DNA of 64,000 nucleotides from Sphaerisporangium perillae (GTDB lineage Bacteria > Actinomycetota > Actinomycetes > Streptosporangiales > Streptosporangiaceae), in assembly GCF_023276435.1 (NCBI RefSeq), contig NZ_JALLPO010000020.1, forward strand, positions 1 to 64,000, read 5' to 3'. Under the pieces are notes generated by a model. It did no database searches, was not told where the DNA came from, and saw only the letters and a list, made by a program, of their open reading frames with translations. Shown one piece after another: positions 32,312 to 40,524 of this stretch (the stretch's first letter is position 1; the number at the start of each line of letters is the position of its first letter). The position numbers were made by a program, and so were the translations under genes.

Positions 32312-33121
32312 CTACCCGTCGGCGTTCGCGTCGAGGAGCAGGGTGTCCAGACCGCGCACCAGGCCGGTGCGACCGCTCACCGCCCGAATGGCGAGCAGGG
32401 TGCCGGCCACGTACGGCGTCGGTGTGGACCCGGCGTCATGCCGGATGACGAGGCGCTCATCCGGAAGCGCGAAGACGACCTCGGTGGACACGACGAAGCT
32501 GGGCAGCCGCAGCGAGTGCACCTGGGTGCCCGCCACCGTGGCGCCACGGGCTTCGACGTACCCGCTCGTCTCGCCGATGGGGACCTGAGGGGCGGGCACG
32601 TTCACCTCGGCGAGGCGCTCGGCCAGCTCGCGAGCCGTTCCACTGGGCGCGTCGGGCTTGCCCGCCGAGGCGTAGTCGATGATCTCCCTGTTCGGGAGGT
32701 GCCGGGCCACGAGGAGGGCGGCGGCCTGGGCCATCGCCGCCGTGATGGAGAAGTTTCCGGCCGCCACGACCCCGACGCCGGCTTCCCGCGCCGCGGAGTC
32801 GATGCCCGCGAAATCCTCCGCGCTCAGGCCGGAGGCGCCGATGATGACGGACACGCCGCGCGCGATGGCGGCCAGCGTGTTGCCGAGAATCGCGTCGTGC
32901 GAGGTGTAGTCGACCAGCACGTCCACCCCGTCCAGCGCATCGGCGACGCGGCCGAACACCGGGACGCCGTTCGGATCGCCATGCCAGACCTCCCCGAGGT
33001 CCCGCCCGGCGGCCGACCGGCTCACCGCCGAACGCAACTCCAGGTCGTCCGAACCGAGAACGGCCTCGGCCACCGGCCGCCCGGTCCAACCGGTCGCCCC
33101 GGCCACACAGATGGAAAGCAT
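32312..33121 (-). CDS. DapB-like dihydrodipicolinate reductase homologue lacking the His pair
   Basis: A 269-aa protein with an N-terminal Rossmann motif (CVAGATGWTGRPVAEAV) and the DapB C-terminal signature GKPDAPSGTA (154-163). In true DapB the preceding residues are HH; here the sequence is IIDYASAGKPDAPSGTA, so both histidines are replaced (Ala151/Ser152) while the lysine is kept. It may be a redox enzyme with another imine or ketone substrate rather than the lysine-pathway enzyme. GAGGAG lies before the ATG at 33121. It stands alone, not with other dap genes. Confidence 0.8.
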   Translation of the reverse strand: MLSICVAGATGWTGRPVAEAVLGSDDLELRSAVSRSAAGRDLGEVWHGDPNGVPVFGRVADALDGVDVLVDYTSHDAILGNTLAAIARGVSVIIGASGLSAEDFAGIDSAAREAGVGVVAAGNFSITAAMAQAAALLVARHLPNREIIDYASAGKPDAPSGTARELAERLAEVNVPAPQVPIGETSGYVEARGATVAGTQVHSLRLPSFVVSTEVVFALPDERLVIRHDAGSTPTPYVAGTLLAIRAVSGRTGLVRGLDTLLLDANADG

Positions 33122-33150
33122 GAGAGACTCCTCCGGTTCGGCGACCACGA

Positions 33151-33330
33151 TCAGCCCGTGGTCAGTGCGGTCACCATGATCCCGTACATGGTCGACTTGA
33201 TCGCGGCGAGGGTGGCGCGGTCCCATGGACGGCATGTTCTTCCCACGCCGCACGGTTCATGGGCGAGGAGGCGTACGGCCTCGGCCAGGTGACGGCGTAC
33301 AGTCCGTATGTACGCCGGGTCGGCAACCGC
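33151..33330 (-). pseudogene. Mosaic scar: phosphotransferase end, methyltransferase start, enoyl-CoA hydratase end
   Basis: Read on the minus strand, 33330-33250 encodes DPAYIRTVRRHLAEAVRLLA, nearly the C-terminus of the protein at 36037-36954. Just past it MNRAAWEEHAVHG matches the start of the methyltransferase at 35384-36040. After about 13 codons the DNA switches to the C-terminal codons of an enoyl-CoA hydratase (ATLAAIKSTMYGIMVTALTTG), closely similar to the end of the gene at 20208. It is a deletion scar that joined copies of three genes, none complete. Confidence 0.8.
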
Positions 33331-33597
33331 AGCCTGGCTGCGTTCAAGGTGATGCGATGAAGTGCAACTGGGCGTGGGGGCCGTGCAGGCGCCGCAGTTC
33401 GCGGAGCGTGTCGACGGTGATAAAGATTCGTCCGTGAGGCGATGGAACGTGTGCGCCAGGCCGCCGTCGCGGAGCAGGACTTCGAGCGCAACGGCTTCAT
33501 CATGCATGTGGGGACAGCCAGATCGACCACCTGGACGAGGAGATCAACCTGTCGTGTCGTTCGTCGAACTCGTCCCGCCGGCCAGCGGATAACGCTG
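33331..33597. other. Degenerate region between the scar and a VOC protein
   Basis: No intact gene. On the plus strand the frame at 33442 gives QDFERNGFIMHVG, and after a shift the neighbouring frame gives QIDHLDEEINL and then VSFVELVPPASG, which reads like one protein broken by frameshifts. I cannot name the family. Confidence 0.35.
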
Positions 33598-33930
33598 ATG
33601 TGCGCCGACCCCGCCCGCCCGCCCGAGACGGTCCTGCGCGTCGCCCTGTTCGTCCTCTACACCGAGAAGATGACCGAATGCAGGGCCTTCTACGAACAGC
33701 TGGGCCTACGGTTCGAGACCGAGAAGCACGGTTCCGGTCCCGAGCACTTCGCCGCCGTGTTCCCTGACGGCTGCGTCTTCGAGATCTACCCGGCCACCGC
33801 GGGGAAGGTGACAGGCGCCGTGCGGCTGGGGTTCGCAGGGTCAGGCGCGTCGTTGACCCCGCCGCTGGACCCGGGCCGCCACCTACTCAAAGACCCCGAC
33901 GGCCGTACCGTAGAGATCTCAGCGAAATGA
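33598..33930 (+). CDS. Small VOC/glyoxalase-fold protein
   Basis: A 110-aa vicinal-oxygen-chelate protein: LFVLYTEKMTECRAFYEQLG starts the first beta-alpha-beta module and a DPDGRTVEI end closes the second. Metal ligands are incomplete (HFAA, FEIY), so it may bind a ligand rather than catalyse. The frame is open upstream to 33442 through degenerate sequence; the ATG at 33598 is preferred because homology begins there. No ribosome binding site is seen, and expression is uncertain given the decayed surroundings. Confidence 0.6.
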   Translation: MCADPARPPETVLRVALFVLYTEKMTECRAFYEQLGLRFETEKHGSGPEHFAAVFPDGCVFEIYPATAGKVTGAVRLGFAGSGASLTPPLDPGRHLLKDPDGRTVEISAK

Positions 33931-34140
33931 CCCGCCATGCGATCGCCCTGCTGACCGCAGTGTCCTCCGGTTCCGGCAGTGGACGGCTTGGTCTGTCAGC
34001 CGGCGGATCGAACGCTCATCCGTCGGCTCGGCTGAACCCTCTTGTAGTCACGGCGGTATGAAGCCAAGGCAGCAGCGCGCCGCCGAGAGTCGCCGCGCTT
34101 GGGGGTCGCCATTCCGGTGCCGGACGAATAGCCTGATTTC

Positions 34141-34707
34141 GTGACTGAGCGACGCGCCGGTGAAATCCACGGGGCTCTGCGAGCCTCAGACGCGGACCGT
34201 GAAGCGGTGTCGGACCGGCTGCGTGTGGCCGCCGGTGACGGCCGGATCACCCTGGAGGAGCTGGAAGAGCGACTCGAGGCCGCGTACGCAGCCAAGACCT
34301 ACGCTGAGCTTGACACGCTGGTCGTGGATCTTCCGCAAGGTCGGTCGGTGGTGCCCGATGCGCAGCCGTTGGTTCTTGAGACCCGTTCGGGGACGATCAA
34401 GCAGGTGGGGCGCTGGATTGTGCCCGAGTGGATCACAGCCAAGGTGACGATGGGCAATATCACGATCGACTTCACCGAGGCGGTGTGCCGTCATCGGGAG
34501 GTGCGCCTGGAGGCCACCTGCGGGTCGGGCCGGATCGTCGTCATCGTGCCGCGCGGCTGGATCGCCGTCGCCGACGGGCTCGTCACGGGGATGGGCCATG
34601 TGATCAACCAGGCGAACGACCCTGCCGACACGGAAGTGGCGACGACGCTGCGAGTGAGCGGCAAGGTCGGCATGGGTCGCATCAAGATCAAGTACTCCCG
34701 CCGCTGA
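34141..34707 (+). CDS. DUF1707-domain protein (SHOCT-like N-terminus, LiaF-like C-terminus)
   Basis: A 188-aa soluble protein. The N-terminal DUF1707 domain is clear (RASDADREAVSDRLRVAAGDG, then ITLEELEERLEAAYAAKTYAEL), followed by a linker and a beta-strand-rich C-terminal region (GNITIDFTEA ... GRIVVIVPRGW) like the toastrack/LiaF domains thought to act at membranes or as scaffolds. The GTG at 34141 is preceded at exactly 6 nt by TAGCCT and has no ribosome binding site, so it is likely leaderless. Function unknown; such proteins are common in actinomycetes. Confidence 0.85.
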   Translation: MTERRAGEIHGALRASDADREAVSDRLRVAAGDGRITLEELEERLEAAYAAKTYAELDTLVVDLPQGRSVVPDAQPLVLETRSGTIKQVGRWIVPEWITAKVTMGNITIDFTEAVCRHREVRLEATCGSGRIVVIVPRGWIAVADGLVTGMGHVINQANDPADTEVATTLRVSGKVGMGRIKIKYSRR

Positions 34708-34795
34708 CAAGCCGGACTGAAGTCTCCATCGAGCCGGGGCGGTTCAGCTGCCGCCTTTTCCCCTGCATGGTGGCCGGTCTCAGAGTGATCGACGA

Positions 34796-35356
34796 TCAGG
34801 CCGAATCTCTGAGTCGCGAATTGGCGGCCTCAAGATCGAGTGCCCAGGCTCTGACAGTCTCCAGATGCTCCTGCTGAAGGCCGACCTTCGGATCCGGCTG
34901 GACGAGAAGCGTAGGGATTCCCGACAATGCACGGGCTACCGCCCATGTGTGGTCGAGGGAGGTGAAGTCGTCGTCGATCCAGGCGGCAGGAGCCGTGCCG
35001 AGGAAAAGCTCGACCGGGTCTCGTTTCCAGAGGTAACCGTTTGGGTGGCTCGTTGTGATCTTTGGTCGCCCGAGTTCGACGTGTGGGAACGCGGGTAACC
35101 CGAGCGCGGGACCGATCAGGATGCTCGCATCGCCGCGCCAGCTGGTGCACCAGACAGGAGCAAGCGGCACCTCAGCGAGCAAGCCCAGGAGCATCGGGCC
35201 GTGAGTGCGGTTCAGCCAGATCGGGACCGGCTTGGCGGGATCGTAGCCGGTGGGGACGACGAGGTGACGGGTGTGGGTCTCAGGGCCGTGGCCCGCGCTG
35301 TCGGGGAACGGGATGAGGACGCCGTCGATGTCGATGAGCAGGAACGCGACGGACAT
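34796..35356 (-). CDS. HAD-like hydrolase-domain protein
   Basis: A 186-aa protein beginning with the HAD nucleophile motif LLIDIDGVLIPF (DxDGV) and containing a WIDDD motif IV, with a VWCTSW segment where motif II Ser/Thr lies. It resembles the HAD domain found in actinomycete 'secreted or RNA-repair-associated' HAD proteins; a phosphatase role is possible. GGAGGAG precedes the ATG at 35356. It is the last gene of the minus-strand group that runs from the XRE regulator at 39.0 kb; the methyltransferase ends 27 bp upstream. Confidence 0.75.
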   Translation of the reverse strand: MSVAFLLIDIDGVLIPFPDSAGHGPETHTRHLVVPTGYDPAKPVPIWLNRTHGPMLLGLLAEVPLAPVWCTSWRGDASILIGPALGLPAFPHVELGRPKITTSHPNGYLWKRDPVELFLGTAPAAWIDDDFTSLDHTWAVARALSGIPTLLVQPDPKVGLQQEHLETVRAWALDLEAANSRLRDSA

Positions 35357-35383
35357 GGAGAAACTCCTCCTTCACGTACGTGG

Positions 35384-36040
35384 TCAGAGACTTCGTGCGG
35401 TGATGATCAGAGTCAGCGGATTCGCCGAGGCGTTGGAAACCTCATGCAAGTCCTGGACGCGGAGCCCGGCCCTGGCCAGCAGACTCGGCCAGGCTGAGAC
35501 GGCCGGCTCCCAGCGCTGGATTGGGAGTCGGTTGCCAAAGGGCAGGATGAGCGTGTCGCGCATGAGCCGACCGCGACGGTCGGGATGGGGAACGCTGAAA
35601 GCAAGCAGGCCTCTGGGCCTCAGCGTGTCGGTGATTGCGGGAAGCAGGAGGTCAGGCGGAGTGAGCCCGACGGCGCCGAAGACCGAGTAGCACGCATCGA
35701 ACTTCATTTCCGTTTTGGTGAGGAACTCCACGGCGTCGCCTGCCGTGAAGGCGACTCCGGGCAGATGTCCGTACCGTGCGCGTGCCCGCGCTATCTGGCC
35801 ACGTGCGATATCGACGCCCATAACGCGGGCACCGCGGTATGCGACAAGGTGTGCCAGGTGGTGCCCTGCACCGCAGCCGAGCTCGACCACCGTGGCGCCC
35901 CCAAGGTCTCCGAGGATCTCCGCACCGGGTCCGTCGCTCATATGCTGGGTCCAGTGCATGCGCCCTGGCGCTGGGCTCGGGGTCGGCGTCTCGAAGTCTT
36001 GGCGTTGTCGGGCGTGTTCGTCCCATGCCGCGCGGTTCAT
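35384..36040 (-). CDS. SAM-dependent methyltransferase (class I)
   Basis: A 218-aa methyltransferase: motif I VVELGCGAGHHLAHL, acidic loop GVDIARGQI, motif II-like FDACYSVFGAVG and post-motif RPRGLLAFSVPHP. The start ATG at 36040 overlaps the TGA of the preceding gene by 4 bp (ATGA), so the two are coupled. The substrate is unknown. The same junction, phosphotransferase end followed by MNRAAW, is found as a relic at about 33.25 kb, so this gene pair existed twice. Confidence 0.87.
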   Translation of the reverse strand: MNRAAWDEHARQRQDFETPTPSPAPGRMHWTQHMSDGPGAEILGDLGGATVVELGCGAGHHLAHLVAYRGARVMGVDIARGQIARARARYGHLPGVAFTAGDAVEFLTKTEMKFDACYSVFGAVGLTPPDLLLPAITDTLRPRGLLAFSVPHPDRRGRLMRDTLILPFGNRLPIQRWEPAVSAWPSLLARAGLRVQDLHEVSNASANPLTLIITARSL

Positions 36041-36954
36041 GGGGCAAGCAGGTGGATTGCTTCGCTGAGGTGACGGCGGACGGTCCGGAGGTAGGCGGGG
36101 TCGGTAGTGGGGTCGGCGATCCAGTGAACCGCCTGATCCATGAACCATTCGACGATCCAGACGCGGTGCCATCCCAGTGCCCATGCCTCAGGGCTCAGCC
36201 CACCCCGCGACACCCGGGCCTCGGAAGGGCCACCCGACGCCAGGTAGGACTCGATCAGCCCGCCCACCCTGGCTGGATCCGCGGCGTCGATGGTGCCGGG
36301 CCAGGAGGCCAGGTCGAGCAGGCCGGGACCGTTGAAGGCACGAGCGAAGTCCAGCAACCGCCACCCCTTCTCGCCGATATGGAGCGAGGACGGGTGAAAT
36401 TCCGAATGGCAGAGGCCGTACGGCGGCAGCTCGGCACCCTCCGACCGAGCCGGTGCCGCCTTCTCCGCCGCGTGCAGCATGTCGGCGATATCGGTCGCAT
36501 CGGTCCACCGGCCGACCTGCTGCAGGTAGGCCAGATGCGTCAGCGCCCGCGCAGGCAGAAGTCGCAGTCTGGCCACCTTGAGATTGATCGCGATGATCTC
36601 CGACGGGCGGACGGCGTGCAGTCGCACCGCGGCGATGGCCGCGTCTTCGTCGGCGGCTTCGCGGACGGGCTGGCCGAGGTCCTCCATGACCATGCCCAGG
36701 GTCTCATCGAAGACAGCTGATCCGTACAAGGCGGGGACGGGAACGCCGTATGCGGCAGCGAGTTGGAGCGCCTGGTCCTCGGCGGTGAATGGCTCGGCTG
36801 CGTATTTGAAGATGGCGGTGCTGCCGTCGGGGAAGCGCAGGCGCTCCACGGCCGACAGCGACCAGGCACGCATCGGTTCGCGGACCGGCTGGCCGGTGAA
36901 GGCCGACTTCGCGCACAGTTCGGCGCAGAGCCGGGTGACGGTCGCCTCATCCAC
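36037..36954 (-). CDS. Aminoglycoside-phosphotransferase-fold protein with altered catalytic motifs
   Basis: A 305-aa protein of the APH/choline-kinase fold. The catalytic loop, normally HGDLHxxN, reads CHSEFHPSSL, and the DxE/DxD metal motif reads LLDFARAF, so the base Asp is Glu, the loop Asn is Ser and the second acidic residue is missing. It may be a pseudokinase or use an altered mechanism. AGGAG lies 6 nt before the GTG at 36954. It lies between a 248-aa unknown and the methyltransferase in one operon. Confidence 0.75.
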   Translation of the reverse strand: MDEATVTRLCAELCAKSAFTGQPVREPMRAWSLSAVERLRFPDGSTAIFKYAAEPFTAEDQALQLAAAYGVPVPALYGSAVFDETLGMVMEDLGQPVREAADEDAAIAAVRLHAVRPSEIIAINLKVARLRLLPARALTHLAYLQQVGRWTDATDIADMLHAAEKAAPARSEGAELPPYGLCHSEFHPSSLHIGEKGWRLLDFARAFNGPGLLDLASWPGTIDAADPARVGGLIESYLASGGPSEARVSRGGLSPEAWALGWHRVWIVEWFMDQAVHWIADPTTDPAYLRTVRRHLSEAIHLLAP

Positions 36955-37023
36955 AGAGGTCTCCTTGCGATCAGTCAGGCCTGTACGACTCCCGCTGAGC
37001 GATAGCCGTACAGGCAACGGGTT

Positions 37024-37770
37024 TCAGAGGACGCGGCAGGCGTAGACCTGGGCGATCCACTCCTCGCGGAAGCGGGTCAGCTCGGTGCGGAAGTTGTCCA
37101 TGGATGCGCCGTACGGCACGCAGGCGCCGCCGGACTGGTCGGGTACGGACTGACACCCGTGAACCAGGCGTCCTCCGAGCGCGGCGTGCGCCTTGATGGA
37201 CTCGATCCGCCGATACTCGTTGAACCAGGTGCCGTGGTAGACCTCGTCGAGCATCCCGCCATCCGCGTCGTCGAGGTCGAAGACGACCGATGTCGCCGCG
37301 GGGAAGAACCAGCAGGGCCCGACGTTTGAGATGTGCCCATTGAGCTCAACCTTGTTGAGAGCCATGAACGTAGCGGCCTCGCGGAGCATACGCAGGTGGT
37401 CGGGGGTCACCTGCGGGAGGCCGAGGCTGGGCAGGTGCTCCGCGCGGAACAGATAGCTGTAGACGTTCCAGGCCGTGACGAGGACCTGTCCAGCGTCGGA
37501 GGTGGAGATGCCGTGTGTCTTCACGAAGTCGAGAGCCAGCTGCTCGACGGCGGTCTCCGTGGTCTCGTCCGTCGAAAGGAGGTCTTGCTGAACGAGCGGC
37601 CAGTCGCACAGTAGCCAGGAGTGCGACTCGAAGCGGAAGAAGTACTTGGCGGCGTCGATGGCGACTCTGGTGCCGTCGACCGTGATACCGGGCAGACGGT
37701 TCCAGCGTGGGTCGAGAGGCTCCGGCAGGTCCGTACTGATGGCCTGGGATGGCGGGGCAGTGATGGTCAT
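37024..37770 (-). CDS. Unknown 248-aa protein of the XRE-led gene group
   Basis: I do not recognise this protein. It is soluble, aromatic-rich and has two cysteines in VYHGT/VHGCQSVPDQSGGACVPY toward the C-terminus plus a third in GPCWFFPAATSVVF. The central part (LVTAWNVYSYLFRAEHLPSL) is helical. GGAG lies 8 nt before the ATG at 37770. It follows the XRE regulator after 86 bp containing a palindrome and precedes the phosphotransferase-like gene by 69 bp. It may be the enzyme that gives this group its function. Confidence 0.75.
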   Translation of the reverse strand: MTITAPPSQAISTDLPEPLDPRWNRLPGITVDGTRVAIDAAKYFFRFESHSWLLCDWPLVQQDLLSTDETTETAVEQLALDFVKTHGISTSDAGQVLVTAWNVYSYLFRAEHLPSLGLPQVTPDHLRMLREAATFMALNKVELNGHISNVGPCWFFPAATSVVFDLDDADGGMLDEVYHGTWFNEYRRIESIKAHAALGGRLVHGCQSVPDQSGGACVPYGASMDNFRTELTRFREEWIAQVYACRVL

Positions 37771-37834
37771 GGGTCACGCTCCACTGAGGCGAATCGTTGA
37801 CGCCCCATAGCGTCCCTGTCCTGCGTCGGGGCTA

Positions 37835-37853
37835 CTGCCACAATCTGTGGCAG
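37835..37853. promoter_or_regulatory. Perfect palindrome CTGCCACA-ATC-TGTGGCAG
   Basis: An 8-3-8 inverted repeat 65 bp upstream of the 248-aa gene and directly after the XRE stop. It can be an operator for the XRE protein or a terminator hairpin for its mRNA. An 8-bp stem with a 3-nt loop suits both. Confidence 0.55.
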
Positions 37854-37856
37854 CCT

Positions 37857-39023
37857 CTATGTCACCCGCGCCCAGGCGGCGAAGGCCAGGAGGGACTCGC
37901 GAGAGGCCCTTTGCAATCGCAGCATGGTGGTCAGCATTTCGCGCACATGCCGGTGTTCACGGGTGTGCTGTGGCGCGATTCGGCGTGCGAACTGTAGCGA
38001 CGCGAAAGCATCGTCGCGTCGTCCTGTCCACAGCTGAGCGCGCGCCAGGTCGATGTAGTAGTGAGAGCGGCGTTCCCGTGGAAGGTCGTCAGGCGGTGCC
38101 CAGGCCCCTACCGTACGGATGGCTCGCTCGCCGTCGCCGAGTTCGGTGGACACGGACACCTCGTGAATCCGCACGGATGACGTGCCGAACGCGGTGCCGT
38201 TGTAGACGCCTTCACGGACCATCAGTGCCACTTTCCCGGCCTCGCGCAGGTGATCCCACGCGGTCTCCCGCATGCCTGCTCGGCCGGCGACGACGGCTGC
38301 CCGCATGTGCAGGGCTCCGTAGGCCGCGGCTGCTTCCTCTGACCTCGCCGGCCTCAGCCGTGCCGCGGCCTGGTCGAGTACGCGTAGTGCGGGCTCCAGA
38401 TGGTTGTCTGCGAAGAAGATCTCGGTCCTGACGTAGGCCGCGGTGGCGGCGACGGTCTCGTCACCGCTCTGGTCGGCGGCCCAGCGCATCAGTTCTATGG
38501 CGCGTGCGGAGAGGTCAAGGTAGCCGTACTTGAATGCCACTCCGTCGGCGGCGCGGCACGCCAACGCGAGCAGCGTCGCTATGCGTTCCCGATCGCCGAC
38601 GACCTGCGTGTGCAGCGCCCGGGCGAGATCTTGCATCAGCCCGGGAATCACGCGGGCCAGCTGGATGTACTGGGCTCCGAGCCGCCACGCGATCGCCCTG
38701 CCGACCGCCGCCTCCAGTTCCGCCAGTGATCGACTCGGCCCATCAGCAGGCAGATCGAACAGGGCGATGGCCCGCCGGATGTCCGGGATGGCCGCGTGCA
38801 CTTGACTGTCCGTGAGGGCCGACGTTCCGGACAGATGCGCGGGATCGACGTCCAAGGCGTGGGCGATGGCGGCAAGGACCTCAGGACTGGCACGCCGAGA
38901 CCCTTGCTCTATCTTGCGCAGCAGACTGATCGATATGTTCGCCGCTGTGGCCAACTGGGCCTGGCTCATCCGGCGACCGGCACGTACGGCCGCTATCCGC
39001 TTGGCGTAATCGGGGAGGGACAT
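37857..39023 (-). CDS. XRE-family regulator with TPR-like helical repeat domain
   Basis: A 388-aa protein with an N-terminal XRE helix-turn-helix (MSQAQLATAANISISLLRKI) and about 300 residues of alpha-helical repeats resembling TPRs (e.g. EPALRVLDQAAARLRP, AWDHLREAGKVALMV). This layout is typical of actinomycete regulators that sense peptides or partner proteins. GGAGCGGAG lies upstream of the ATG at 39023. It heads a run of four genes on the same strand and probably controls them via the palindrome at 37835. Confidence 0.87.
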   Translation of the reverse strand: MSLPDYAKRIAAVRAGRRMSQAQLATAANISISLLRKIEQGSRRASPEVLAAIAHALDVDPAHLSGTSALTDSQVHAAIPDIRRAIALFDLPADGPSRSLAELEAAVGRAIAWRLGAQYIQLARVIPGLMQDLARALHTQVVGDRERIATLLALACRAADGVAFKYGYLDLSARAIELMRWAADQSGDETVAATAAYVRTEIFFADNHLEPALRVLDQAAARLRPARSEEAAAAYGALHMRAAVVAGRAGMRETAWDHLREAGKVALMVREGVYNGTAFGTSSVRIHEVSVSTELGDGERAIRTVGAWAPPDDLPRERRSHYYIDLARAQLWTGRRDDAFASLQFARRIAPQHTREHRHVREMLTTMLRLQRASRESLLAFAAWARVT

Positions 39024-39086
39024 GTCGGCTCCGCTCCGTGACCTCGGTCAGACCGTACCGCTCGATGCGTCTCCCGTAAGGGCGGA

Positions 39087-39734
39087 TCACTGTAACCGGG
39101 AGAGAAGCGCGGGAAGCTCCGTCAGAGAGCTGATCCTCCAGTCGGCCGTGTCGTGGACCGCAGGATCATCGGCCCACAGATGTCCCCACGGGCCTCGCCG
39201 AATGAAGGCGGTTCGCAGACCGGCAGCCTTGGCAGGGACGATGTCGTTGTCGCGGTGGTCGCCCACGTAGACGATTTCGTCGGGCTCACCTGGAGCCATC
39301 TCGATGACGCGGGCGAAGAATCGGGGGTCCGGCTTCGCCACCCCCCACTCGGCAGACGTCGCGATCTGGTCCACAGGGAGTTCGAGGTCCCGCAGCAACT
39401 CGGCCGCCCGGGCGGTCTGGTTACCCGCGATCCCTACCCACAGGCCCGCCTGGCGCAGTGTGGCCAAGGCCGGGCGGGAATCCGGATAGAGATCCTCCTC
39501 GTCGATGCGTTCGCCCTGCCCGGCTTCCTCACGAAGAGTGCGCTCGCGATGCAGGTCGAACCCCGGACGGAAGTACGTGAAGGTCTCGGCGTTGTCCCGG
39601 CCCTCGGCGGTGACCGCGCCGAGCACCGCCGAGAAGGTGTGCCTGGGTACTCCGATCCAGTCTGCCCACGCGCCGAACTCCCGGCTGTCGTCCAGCAGCG
39701 TCTCACCGACGTCGAACACCACAGACACGATCAC
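39087..39734 (-). CDS. HAD-superfamily hydrolase
   Basis: A 215-aa HAD hydrolase: motif I VVFDVGETLLDD (the second Asp is replaced by Glu, DVGET), motif II GIAGNQT, motif III lysine in GVAKPDPRFF and motif IV VGDHRDNDIVPA. The GxDxx/ DVGET variant is common in dehalogenase-like and phosphoglycolate-type members. It starts at 39734, 39 bp after the end of the HATPase gene on the same strand, and may be co-transcribed with it. Substrate unknown. Confidence 0.88.
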   Translation of the reverse strand: MIVSVVFDVGETLLDDSREFGAWADWIGVPRHTFSAVLGAVTAEGRDNAETFTYFRPGFDLHRERTLREEAGQGERIDEEDLYPDSRPALATLRQAGLWVGIAGNQTARAAELLRDLELPVDQIATSAEWGVAKPDPRFFARVIEMAPGEPDEIVYVGDHRDNDIVPAKAAGLRTAFIRRGPWGHLWADDPAVHDTADWRISSLTELPALLSRLQ

Positions 39735-39773
39735 ATCGACAACTTACGCTTCCGGGCATTGCCGCTGAAGCGC

Positions 39774-40328
39774 TCATTCGCGGGCTCGGCCGAAGCCGAA
39801 AGGGTCGGCGGCTTTCGCGAGTGTCGGCTCCCCGGGAGGCGACACTTTGCCATCATCTCCTCCGGGCATTCCGACCCGTTCGGCCTCAGGTGACGAGAGC
39901 AGGCAGCGGACCTGCTTGCCGATGGGCGTGAGAGCGACGTCCCAGCCTGGGGCCAGGGCGTCCAGCAGCCACAGGCCGCGGCCGGACTCGGCGTTCGGAT
40001 CGTCGGGGGCTGTTCCCGACCGTACGGGAAGGCGAGCCGGGTTCGGGTCGTGCACCTTGACCCAGATCCCCTTGACGTCCTGCTCGACCTCGACGACGAC
40101 CGGGGCCCAGTGCCCGCACGCCCGCACGGCGTTCCCGATCAGCTCCGACGCGACCAACCGCGCCGACTCGGCCACTTCCATGTCGACTCCGGCCGCAGCC
40201 AAGATCTCCAGTGTCACCGCCCGTACAGCCTGGAGGTTCTGCTCACACACATTCATGTGCACCACGAACCCCCTCGCCCCCCGAGCCAGATAGAACCCCA
40301 AAGCAGCTTCCGTCCGCTCCGCCCGCAT
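39774..40328 (-). CDS. ATP-binding protein of the HATPase_c (RsbW-like) family
   Basis: A 184-aa protein with an anti-sigma-type HATPase fold: N-box ARLVASELIGNAVRAC and G-box ESGRGLWLLDALAPGW, with an acidic DPNPA between. The C-terminal 35 residues are a loose hydrophilic tail. In actinomycetes such proteins lie beside XRE-DUF5753 and DUF397 genes, as here (divergent, 196 bp away). They may act as kinases or switch proteins for the module. It is preceded by a GGAGGAGTCACC-type site on the minus strand. Confidence 0.85.
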   Translation of the reverse strand: MRAERTEAALGFYLARGARGFVVHMNVCEQNLQAVRAVTLEILAAAGVDMEVAESARLVASELIGNAVRACGHWAPVVVEVEQDVKGIWVKVHDPNPARLPVRSGTAPDDPNAESGRGLWLLDALAPGWDVALTPIGKQVRCLLSSPEAERVGMPGGDDGKVSPPGEPTLAKAADPFGFGRARE

Positions 40329-40524
40329 GGTGACTCCTCCTGATACGCACGTACGAGTCCGAGTACCGCCACTCGTAGTCGCGGATTGAAGTAGATCGCT
40401 TACGGGGCGTGACGGTGACTTGCCGTAGATGATGAAGGCTTTCCGGTCATGGGCGCAAGCTTTCTACCTAACTCGGTGTGAGAAGTCGGTGACTGGCTGG
40501 TTGCTGGAGTGCCAGACTGCGCTC

